A stretch of 64,000 nt of DNA. Source: Eggerthella lenta DSM 2243 (GTDB taxonomy: Bacteria > Actinomycetota > Coriobacteriia > Coriobacteriales > Eggerthellaceae). The translations under genes and the position numbers were made by a program. Positions within the stretch are counted from its first letter, which is position 1. Every line of letters starts with the position of its first letter. The stretch is taken from NCBI RefSeq assembly GCF_000024265.1, contig NC_013204.1, positions 620,001 through 684,000 of the forward strand, given 5' to 3'. The notes under the pieces are model-generated. The model was not told the origin of the DNA and did not search any database. It saw nothing but the letters and a program-made list of their open reading frames with translations. Below, one piece after another: positions 35,913 through 43,587 of this stretch.

Positions 35913-36842
35913 TCAGGCTTTTTCGTCTCGGCGGTGGCGCATGATGATTTCGCGTGATTCATCAAGTGCTTCAATGAGCGGCTTGAGGCGTTCTTCGTTT
36001 TCCTGCTTGTAGATGCAGTAGATGATGAAATGCGCATCCTCGTCCGAAATGGGGATGCTTACGGTTTGGTTTACATCTTCGAGAAATTTGAGTTGCCGAA
36101 GATTCTTCTGCAAGATGAGCACGCCGCCGTCAGGAGAGGTAGTCGCATAGCTTGTCACGGCACGCCCTAGTTTGGGACGTTTTTTTGGCTCGAATCCGTG
36201 TTCGTGGCATATCTGCTCGATCCGTCTCCATCCCGAAACGGAGTATTCATCGATGAACTGGATAAACGTCTCGTCAGCTAGTTCGTCTATGCTGATTTCC
36301 GAGCGATCAGCAAGTGGATGGTCGCGATCAACGACGGCAACAAATGGCGTTTGAACAAGCGGGCGGAAAACCAGCCCTCGCTCTTCGAGCGCATGAGCCT
36401 CGTCGTACGCGAACACCATATCCACCTCGTCTCGATCCAACTGATCGAACAGAGGTCGATCCTGATGGTGCTCAAACAGAATGGGTACATGGTGCTGGTC
36501 ATTGAGCAGCACGGTGGACAGCGAGATGATGCTCGACACCGTGTTGTCGTAGAGTATCCCGTCTACCCGGATGGGCCGTTCTTTCACGACCGTGGCTATG
36601 GCTGCTTGGGCCCTGTCGTATGCATCGACCATCTCCATCGCGCATCCGAACAGAATACGTCCTGCTTCGCTCAGTTGCACGGTTCTTCGGTCGCGGATGA
36701 ATAACTCGGCGTCGAACTCGCGTTCCAACGCAACGATATGCTTGCTCAGCGCAGGCTGGGTCATATGCAGCTTCTCAGCTGCTTCGGTGTAGTTGAGGCA
36801 GCGCGCCAAAACGATGAACTCGCGATAGAAGTCGATGTTCAT
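35913..36842 (-). CDS. LysR-family transcriptional regulator, divergent from operon C4
   Basis: 309 residues. The N-terminal helix-turn-helix is canonical (ARCLNYTEAAEKLHMTQPAL, then SKHIVALEREF), followed by a LysR effector-binding domain of the usual length. It is the only LysR in the window; C1, C2, C3 and C5 have LuxR membrane regulators instead. ATG 36842 follows GGAAGGGG. It is cytoplasmic, so it would sense an imported compound. Like C4, its codons are richer in A and T than those of its neighbours, which suggests the pair arrived together. No clear LysR box was found in the 210-bp upstream region. Confidence 0.92.
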   Translation of the reverse strand: MNIDFYREFIVLARCLNYTEAAEKLHMTQPALSKHIVALEREFDAELFIRDRRTVQLSEAGRILFGCAMEMVDAYDRAQAAIATVVKERPIRVDGILYDNTVSSIISLSTVLLNDQHHVPILFEHHQDRPLFDQLDRDEVDMVFAYDEAHALEERGLVFRPLVQTPFVAVVDRDHPLADRSEISIDELADETFIQFIDEYSVSGWRRIEQICHEHGFEPKKRPKLGRAVTSYATTSPDGGVLILQKNLRQLKFLEDVNQTVSIPISDEDAHFIIYCIYKQENEERLKPLIEALDESREIIMRHRRDEKA

Positions 36843-37052
36843 AGGATCCCCTTCCGCCCGTTAGAGCGTTCCCCGCTTCATGGTATCACGTCGACGGCGT
36901 CCGCGCGTTTCCGGATTGTCTGTGGTAGAAAACGGAATAACGATATGCACCTTCATCTCGGTTGGCCTGCGACGTTCGTTTTCATTATTTCCATATGCTT
37001 TGGCTGCTCGCCATACTCAGGTTTAAGGAAAGCCTTGAGAGAAGGAGGGTGT

Positions 37053-40000
37053 ATGGGGAAGACGACCGTGACAAGGCGCGCGTTCGCTCAGCTTGCCGCC
37101 GCGACAGGCGCAATAGCCGCTATGGGTGTTGGAACTCGTCCTGCGGTGGCGCTTACCGATGGCAATTCGGGGACGGCGGGCGAGCGGGGGATCAAGAAGA
37201 TACGCTCGTGCTGCCGCGGCTGCGGAAAGGTCGAATGCGGTGTGTGGGTGTACATCCAAGATGGCAAAGTGGTTCGAACCGAAGGTGACGAAACCTGCTT
37301 CAACACTATGGGCAATCATTGCAGCAAGGGGCAAGCGTCCATTCAGGCTGCGTATCATCCTGATCGTATCAAGTTCCCAATGAAGCGCACGAACCCGAAG
37401 GGCAGCGAAGATCCAGGTTGGGTGAGGATCAGCTGGGACGAGGCCTACCGGACCATTGCGGACAATATTATGCAGTTGCGTGAGAAGTACGGTCCTGAAA
37501 GCTTGTTCACGTGGTGCGGTACGGGCCGACAGTGGTGCATGCAGTCCGATGCTGGCATGGCGCTTGAGCTGTTCGGTACGCCGAACATCATCGCGGCGTA
37601 CCAAGTGTGCAAGGGTCCGCGCCATTTTTCGTCGCGTCTCGACAACGTTCAGGCGTGGTCTTGGAGTGAGGTGATAAACCATTCGACGAAATACGTCCAA
37701 TGGGCTACCGATCCCTCCGTTTCGAATTACGACGATTCGTCTCGTTTGGTAATTGATGTGGCGCGCGAAGCTGAGGCTTTTATCGTGGTTGACCCTCGCC
37801 TGTCGAATCTTGGCCGCACTGCGAAGTATTGGTTAAACTTGCGACCTGGCACCGATAATGCCATGGCGCTAGGATGGTGCCATATCATATTGAAGCACGA
37901 TCTGGTGGATTGGCAGTTCGTGAAACGCTGGTCCAATGCCTCGTTCATCGTCGTGCCCGATATGGACCCTTCGGGCTACACCGAGGCGGTTCAAAACACG
38001 AAAAGCCCCTACGAATATCGTACGCGTTTGCTGACCGAAGCCGACATAGATCCTTCTATGGTTGACTGGGAGATTGAAGGCGAGGGGAATCCAAAACGTT
38101 ATCTTGTGTACGATCAGATCAATCGGCGCTGGACATATTGGCAAGCCGATCCCGAAGACGCGCATTGGGAAGGCGAGACCTGGACAAAACAAACCTCTGG
38201 ATTCACGCAAGACGTTTCGCGTCTTCGCGACGACGAATCGAAGGTGGCTGGCTGGATCGCGGATCTGTCGGAATTCGATCCGCGTATCGATCCGGCGCTC
38301 ACCGGGGAATTCGAAGTAAGGCTTAAGGACGGAAGTACGCATATCGGCCGTCCTGCATGGGATTTGTGGGCTGAGTACCTGCAACAATTCACTCCCGAAC
38401 GAGTGTCGGAGATCACGGGCGTGGATGCCCAGCTTATCGAAGACGCCGTGGTTGAATGGGCAACGCGCGATGACCCGCGCATACCCAACGGCGGTATAAA
38501 TTACGGTCTGGGCGTGGAGCATGCGGGCAACTCAACGCAGAATTGCAGGGCCATTATGGCGGCTTGCGCAATGGTAGGCGCCATCGACACGCCGGGCGGC
38601 CAGCGCGGTGCGACGAACGGATGGACCGAACAGTCGGGTCCGTGCGCCATGCTTCCGTCGATGGCGGCATTCGCGTTCATGCCCACGCCCGACTTGTCGC
38701 TCAAGATGGCCGGAAATGAGAAGATGCCGCTTCTATACTGGTACGGTGTGTGGTGCGATGCCAATGCCGCCATGGAATGCGCGCACAAGGAGCCGGATGC
38801 GCCCTATGAGATTCATGGTGGCATGATCGGCTCGGGCGACCATATGAACATGGGCAACGCAACGTACAATTGGGAAGCGCTCAACATGCTCGACTTTCTG
38901 TTCGAGGCGAATCTGTGGCATTCCCCTACTTCAGGTGCGGCCGACATCCTCCTTCCGGTCTGCCATTGGACCGAGATCAACGCGTATCGCATTGCCCAAG
39001 GGGCATCCGGTGGGTTTGGCCTATGCGTGAAAGCTGTTGATCCTCCTGGCGAATGCAAAAGCGATCCGTTGTACTTCATGGAGCTGTCGAAGTATTTCGG
39101 CGTCCCAGCGTTTGACGGCGACGATCCGTGGCTCGAGAACAAACCTGATGCCGATCTCGAAATCGAAAACCTCACGATTCAGTGCTGTGTCCAAGGATGC
39201 GCGCCATACAACAATTGGAACGAGTTGGAGGCTGCATTCCAAGAGCACGGTTGGTGGAACATGAAACGCGAGATCCCGGAAGACTGGGGCACGTACCGTC
39301 GATACGAGGTGGGGCAGGCGTATCGGTTGGCTCCCCATCAGCAACCGGCTCAGCTGAACATCAATAAACCGGGGTTCCCCACACCTACGATGAAACATGA
39401 GTTTTGGTGCACTTCCATCGAATCGTTCTTCCCGGAGGGGGCGGATGGCCCTGAGCTTGCACCCGGGTTCACTTCCGAAGCGCTGCCTTATTATGCAGAG
39501 CCCGCACACGGCCCTGTGGTCGATGCGGAAACGTACAAGGAGTATCCCATTACCTGCATCACTGGACGACGCATACCGGTGTACTTCCACTCCGAGCACC
39601 GACAGCTGCCCTGGTGTCGCGAGCTTTGGCCGGTGCCTCGCATGGAGATCAATCCCGATACGGCTGCTGAACTTGGACTCGAACAAGGAGATTGGGCCTG
39701 GATCGAGAGCCCTTGGGGCAAGGTGCGACAGACGGTCGATCTCTATTACGGCATTAAGCCGAACATGATCAACGCCGAGCATCAATGGTGGTATCCGGAG
39801 TTGGCTCAAGCGGACAAAGGATATGAGTTGTCATGCATCAATTGCATTACCGATCGGAAGACTCAGGATAAATACAATGGATCGTCGAATGTGCGCACCT
39901 ATCCAGTGAAGGTGTACAAAGCCACGCCTGAGAATTCCCCCTTTGGGAATCCTATCCCTTGCGGAAACGATGGGACTGAGATCATTCATGACTCTTCTGA

Positions 40001-40061
40001 TCCTCGCCTCAAGCTATGGGAAATCGGCGCTGCTGGCATCCATCCGGATCACTTCGAGTAG
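37053..40061 (+). CDS. C4: Tat-exported molybdopterin oxidoreductase, catechol-dehydroxylase type
   Basis: 1002 residues. Tat signal VTRRAFAQLA, 4Fe-4S cysteines C54, C57, C62 and C90, and likely metal ligand C186 in YQVCKGPRHF. The VYFHSEHRQLPWCRELWP and LGLEQGDWAWIESPWGKVR blocks are present. ATG 37053 follows GAAGGAGGG; an in-frame extension to 36738 runs into the LysR gene and is not used. Base composition is visibly more AT-rich than the other copies over most of its length, a sign of more recent transfer. Regulation is probably by the divergent LysR. Substrate unknown. Confidence 0.9.
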   Translation: MGKTTVTRRAFAQLAAATGAIAAMGVGTRPAVALTDGNSGTAGERGIKKIRSCCRGCGKVECGVWVYIQDGKVVRTEGDETCFNTMGNHCSKGQASIQAAYHPDRIKFPMKRTNPKGSEDPGWVRISWDEAYRTIADNIMQLREKYGPESLFTWCGTGRQWCMQSDAGMALELFGTPNIIAAYQVCKGPRHFSSRLDNVQAWSWSEVINHSTKYVQWATDPSVSNYDDSSRLVIDVAREAEAFIVVDPRLSNLGRTAKYWLNLRPGTDNAMALGWCHIILKHDLVDWQFVKRWSNASFIVVPDMDPSGYTEAVQNTKSPYEYRTRLLTEADIDPSMVDWEIEGEGNPKRYLVYDQINRRWTYWQADPEDAHWEGETWTKQTSGFTQDVSRLRDDESKVAGWIADLSEFDPRIDPALTGEFEVRLKDGSTHIGRPAWDLWAEYLQQFTPERVSEITGVDAQLIEDAVVEWATRDDPRIPNGGINYGLGVEHAGNSTQNCRAIMAACAMVGAIDTPGGQRGATNGWTEQSGPCAMLPSMAAFAFMPTPDLSLKMAGNEKMPLLYWYGVWCDANAAMECAHKEPDAPYEIHGGMIGSGDHMNMGNATYNWEALNMLDFLFEANLWHSPTSGAADILLPVCHWTEINAYRIAQGASGGFGLCVKAVDPPGECKSDPLYFMELSKYFGVPAFDGDDPWLENKPDADLEIENLTIQCCVQGCAPYNNWNELEAAFQEHGWWNMKREIPEDWGTYRRYEVGQAYRLAPHQQPAQLNINKPGFPTPTMKHEFWCTSIESFFPEGADGPELAPGFTSEALPYYAEPAHGPVVDAETYKEYPITCITGRRIPVYFHSEHRQLPWCRELWPVPRMEINPDTAAELGLEQGDWAWIESPWGKVRQTVDLYYGIKPNMINAEHQWWYPELAQADKGYELSCINCITDRKTQDKYNGSSNVRTYPVKVYKATPENSPFGNPIPCGNDGTEIIHDSSDPRLKLWEIGAAGIHPDHFE

Positions 40062-40074
40062 GAGAGGGGGAATT

Positions 40075-40695
40075 ATGACGCAGTACGCTATCGTCACCGA
40101 TCTCGATCGTTGCGTAGGTTGTCTTGCCTGTTCGGTTGCCTGCAAGGTAGTCAACGGCGTTCCGACGGGCTCGTTTTGGAACAAGACATTGCGCATTGGC
40201 CCGAATCCTCGAGAAGGCGGCAGTGGGCAATGGCCCGATGTGGAGCTGTATTTTCTCAATGTGCAGTGCCAGCACTGCGAGAACCCCGAATGCGTGAAGG
40301 TGTGCCCGACGGGCGCCTCGCACAAGACCGAGGACGGCACCGTGCAGATCGACAAGTCGAAGTGCATCGGCTGCCAGTTCTGCGCGATGTCGTGCCCGTA
40401 CGGGGTGCGCTACCTCAACGAGGAGGAGCGCGTCGTGGAGAAGTGCACCTTGTGCGAGCAGAAGATCGCTCAGGGCGAACTTCCTCAGTGCGTGAGTCAA
40501 TGCTGCGGTATGGCACGCTGGTTCGGCGATGCGGACGAAGGTATCGAAGGTTTCGTCGGGCCTCGCGGCGAGATACTGGGCGAGTATATATCGCCATTCT
40601 CGGATGATCAGGTGTATAGCCTGCCGGATGTGGGCAATAAGCCGTCGCTCAGGTACATCTTGCGCGATATGAAATGGCAAGGAGGCGGTGAATGA
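40075..40695 (+). CDS. C4: four-cluster ferredoxin subunit (DmsB-like)
   Basis: 206 residues, the shortest of the five. Motifs CVGCLACSVAC, CQHCENPECVKVCP, CIGCQFCAMSCP and CTLC-x11-CVSQC followed by CGMARW rather than the usual GGRARF. ATG 40075 follows GGAGAGGGGG. The gene is a mosaic: the first 190 and last 210 bases use AT-richer codons like C4, while about 40270-40470 is nearly identical to the GC-rich copies. It overlaps the anchor gene by 4 bp. Confidence 0.92.
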   Translation: MTQYAIVTDLDRCVGCLACSVACKVVNGVPTGSFWNKTLRIGPNPREGGSGQWPDVELYFLNVQCQHCENPECVKVCPTGASHKTEDGTVQIDKSKCIGCQFCAMSCPYGVRYLNEEERVVEKCTLCEQKIAQGELPQCVSQCCGMARWFGDADEGIEGFVGPRGEILGEYISPFSDDQVYSLPDVGNKPSLRYILRDMKWQGGGE

Positions 40696-41594
40696 TGGAA
40701 CTGCAATGGCCTTTGATTTTGTTCACCACGCTGGTTGCGTGGAGCGCGGGGCTGTTCGGGACGCAGGCGCTGATGGCGGTGTTCGGCGTCGGGAAGAAGG
40801 CGCAGGTGCCGGCTTGGGTTTGCTCGGCCGTCTTGCTGGCGGCCGGCGGGATCGCGGTGTTCTTCCATCTCGAGCACTGGGAGCGGATCTTCAACGGGTT
40901 CGGGCACCTGACGAGCGGGATCACGCAGGAATTGATCGCGATCGTGGTGCTGGCGGTCGTCGCGGTCGCGTATCTCGTGCTCATGCGCAAGTCCGACGAC
41001 GGCGCGAGCGTGCCGAAGTGGCTGGCCTGGGTCGCCGTCGCCTTGTCGGTGGTGCTCGTGGCCGTCATGGCGCACTCGTACACGATGGCCGCGAGGCCGG
41101 CGTGGGACTCGGTGCTCTGGATCCTCTACGTCCTCGGCAACGCCTGCGTCCTGGGCCCCGCGACTTTCCTCCTGGTCTTGGCTGCAGGGGGACCCGGGGA
41201 CCAGCCCGCCGATCGCGCAGCCGACGCCGGGGCCCCCGCAGGTAGGACGGCCCTCGCCGGCGCCGCCCTCAACGCCCTCGCGGCCCTCGCCTTCGCGATC
41301 TTCCTCCAGCTCTCCGCCGGCTCCTTCGCCGACGTCGGCCTCTACTTCGACCCGACGCACCCCACGAAGGCCATGGCCGACGCCGCCGCGACGGTCGCCT
41401 CCCAGGCCCCGCTGCTATGGCTCGGCGCCGTGGCCGTCGGCGCGTTCGTGCCGCTGGCCGCCGCGTTCATGGGCAGGCGCACGGGGAGCTGGAAGCTCTG
41501 GGCCCCGGCCGCCATAATCGCCGCCCTCGTCGGCGCCGTCTGCATGCGCGTGGCCTTCTACAACCTGGGGCTCAGCGTGTTCATGTTCTACTAG
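40692..41594 (+). CDS. C4: DmsC/NrfD-like membrane anchor subunit
   Basis: 300 residues (ATGATGG start; the second ATG gives the 299-residue form aligned with the others). It differs from the C5 anchor by only one residue (PAWVCSAV here, PAWVASAV in C5). It has a two-residue shorter loop (FLLVLAAGGPGDQPADRA). The high GC content contrasts with the AT-richer catalytic gene before it, so this gene has probably been overwritten from another copy. Confidence 0.9.
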   Translation: MMELQWPLILFTTLVAWSAGLFGTQALMAVFGVGKKAQVPAWVCSAVLLAAGGIAVFFHLEHWERIFNGFGHLTSGITQELIAIVVLAVVAVAYLVLMRKSDDGASVPKWLAWVAVALSVVLVAVMAHSYTMAARPAWDSVLWILYVLGNACVLGPATFLLVLAAGGPGDQPADRAADAGAPAGRTALAGAALNALAALAFAIFLQLSAGSFADVGLYFDPTHPTKAMADAAATVASQAPLLWLGAVAVGAFVPLAAAFMGRRTGSWKLWAPAAIIAALVGAVCMRVAFYNLGLSVFMFY

Positions 41595-41712
41595 CGCGTC
41601 CCCGGGTCGCGCCTGCGGGGGCGCCGCCGACCAGGCGAGCCGCCCCGCAGGCGCACGGGGTCGGGGCGCATCCCCCCCCCGCCGCCGCACGGGGGAGGGT
41701 TTCTCGAACGAA

Positions 41713-41728
41713 TGTTTCACGTGAAACA
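41713..41728. other. parS-like ParB-binding site, copy 3
   Basis: Exact TGTTTCACGTGAAACA, preceded by CGAACGAA as in the second member of the pairs after C1 and C5. The first member of the pair is absent here. Confidence 0.75.
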
Positions 41729-41746
41729 CTGCTCCCTCCACCCTCC

Positions 41747-41820
41747 CCGGCTCTCCGAGAGCGCGGTTCGCCATCCCCATACCCCCTTGCAAACGGCGAA
41801 CCGCTCTCCCGGAGGGCCGG
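41747..41820. repeat. Hairpin element with conserved CCCCCTTGCAAA loop, copy 4
   Basis: The arms 41747-41772 and 41795-41820 form a long stem (CCGGCTCTCC.../...GGAGGGCCGG) around TCCCCATACCCCCTTGCAAA. It lies 7 bp before the 3' end of the convergent LuxR gene. Confidence 0.65.
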
Positions 41821-41827
41821 GGTCGTA

Positions 41828-43309
41828 TCAGTCGATTTCTTGCACGAGGTTGATCAGCTCTTGCTGGGAGTGAATCCCCAGCTTTTGGTAGATGTGCTGG
41901 CGATGGGTGGAAACCGTGCTCTTCGACAGGCATAGCTGGTCTTGCACGTACGGCAGGTTGCGTCCCTTCGCGAACATGATGAGAATCTCGGTTTCGCGTT
42001 CGGTCAGACCGTACCGATCGACCACCTTCAGGCATTTTTCCTGGAAGCGGCGCTTGCGTTCAAGCGGAATGATGTCCATCGCTTTCAGCAGATCCGATTC
42101 GGTGAACACGGCGCTGCTCACCAGCAGAATGACCAAAGCCGAAACCAGCATGATGGGAAAAGCTGAAGCAAGCTGGATGCCGTGCTGGTGAAGCACGAAC
42201 CGGCCCAGCAGCATGCCCAGCAGCGGTCCGACCGCCCATGCGGCACGCGCGAATGAAAACGTGCGTATCCTGACCGACGCGTATCGATTGCATATGCCCG
42301 TCACGATGACCCACATAAACAAGCTGAAGCATTGGTAGGCGGCCGCATTCGCGGCGTAGGGAAGGTAGGCCGACGAATCGGGGTATACGAGAGGCAGCGG
42401 CAGCAGAAGCGCGCCGATGACGAGGAACACGACGATCGCGTGGTAGCAGTTTTTCGCCATGCGCTCGGATCTTGAGTTGAGAAGGATGAGCGCGATGGCG
42501 ATCGCTCCGGCGGTCACTCCGAATGCGACAAGGGCCTGGGTGAACGCGTAGACGGTGCCTCCGACGCTCGCGATGCCCATTTGTATGTAGAGGGTTCGGA
42601 CGGCCTCGTTCGCGAATCCCACCAAAAGGGCGCACAGCCCGAGCCTCGTGACGAGGTGGGCCCAGTCGCGTCGCTCGAGCGGGTCTTCGATGGGCGTCTG
42701 CTGGTCGAGCGGGCATGGCGCCTCCTGCGGCGCCAACCCGATGTTCTTCATGCCGAACTCGAGCAATACGGCTGCGATCAGGGGCATGCTGGCGGCAAAC
42801 ACGCATGCCTCGAAAGGCGAGAACAGCAAGAACAGGGCGAAAAGAAGCGTCGACAGGATGTGGGCCGATGCGGCGCCCGTCACGATGGCGCGCATGGGCA
42901 GGAGGCTGAAGCTCATGCCGAATCTGATGAGGAACAGTCCCGAAAACACGCCCGACAAAACGCCCGCCAAGCTCACGAACGCGGTGCCCGCGATTCCCTC
43001 GAACCCCGCAAGCGGCATAAGCAGCGTGGACGCGCACACGCCGAAAGGGAGCAGGTAAAGCGACAGCTTGGATTTCAAGAAACGTCCCGTAGCCCTGTCG
43101 GCTATACCGGCAAGCGCAAGCGTCAACGTGACGGCGATGATGGATATCAGGTAGGTGGTATCGAGCAGGCTTTCGCCGTGATGGTAGCTTGCGAACAGGC
43201 TCATGCTCTTGAAGCTCATCGACACCCAGGCGATGTTGCAGCCCAGCGCTGCTCCTACGGTGATTTCTGCAGCTGTTGGGAAGACCCTTTTTGGATTGAC
43301 CGGCTCCAT
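41828..43309 (-). CDS. Membrane-bound LuxR-family regulator, divergent from operon C5
   Basis: 493 residues with about ten to twelve hydrophobic segments and a C-terminal LuxR helix-turn-helix (LTERETEILIMFAKGRNLPY, then STVSTHRQHIYQKLGIHSQQ). ATG 43309 (MEPVNPKRVF) lies eight bases after a GGGGA site and is preferred to a TTG at 43357. It shares the control region with C5, which holds two perfect dyads. Confidence 0.9.
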   Translation of the reverse strand: MEPVNPKRVFPTAAEITVGAALGCNIAWVSMSFKSMSLFASYHHGESLLDTTYLISIIAVTLTLALAGIADRATGRFLKSKLSLYLLPFGVCASTLLMPLAGFEGIAGTAFVSLAGVLSGVFSGLFLIRFGMSFSLLPMRAIVTGAASAHILSTLLFALFLLFSPFEACVFAASMPLIAAVLLEFGMKNIGLAPQEAPCPLDQQTPIEDPLERRDWAHLVTRLGLCALLVGFANEAVRTLYIQMGIASVGGTVYAFTQALVAFGVTAGAIAIALILLNSRSERMAKNCYHAIVVFLVIGALLLPLPLVYPDSSAYLPYAANAAAYQCFSLFMWVIVTGICNRYASVRIRTFSFARAAWAVGPLLGMLLGRFVLHQHGIQLASAFPIMLVSALVILLVSSAVFTESDLLKAMDIIPLERKRRFQEKCLKVVDRYGLTERETEILIMFAKGRNLPYVQDQLCLSKSTVSTHRQHIYQKLGIHSQQELINLVQEID

Positions 43310-43438
43310 GGATTTGTCCCCATCCCCCCCCGAATGCGGGCTTTCCGCCGTCCGCAAGCGAACGGCTCCGAGATGCCTATTGTACCGCGCTCTCGTGCCG
43401 GTCGAGTTCCGATTGCGACAAAAAGACTGGGAGATTTG

Positions 43439-43457
43439 GAAACGCGATCAGCGTTTC
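43439..43457. promoter_or_regulatory. 19-bp dyad GAAACGC-N5-GCGTTTC upstream of operon C5
   Basis: Perfect 7-base arms around GATCA, 130 bp before the C5 start and 130 bp before the LuxR start. It could serve either direction. Confidence 0.5.
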
Positions 43458-43472
43458 TCCAGGTGAACGGCC

Positions 43473-43491
43473 ATCGTGCGATGCGCACGAT
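43473..43491. promoter_or_regulatory. 19-bp dyad ATCGTGCG-ATG-CGCACGAT upstream of operon C5
   Basis: Perfect 8-base arms with a 3-base centre. It reads ATCGTG-N7-CACGAT, the same ends and spacing as the C1 and C2 dyads, and lies 96 bp before the C5 start. Confidence 0.6.
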
Positions 43492-43587
43492 ACCGATTTG
43501 ATCGAAAACGTGCGACCAGGCCGATGTGCGACGGCGACGGGATCCATAGGGTGAAGCGCATCGGAGAGGACGATGAAAGGAGGAGGA

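Noticed and set aside
36843-37052. A LysR box before C4
   Set aside because: No T-N11-A palindrome stood out clearly. Several weak candidates exist, none better than chance.
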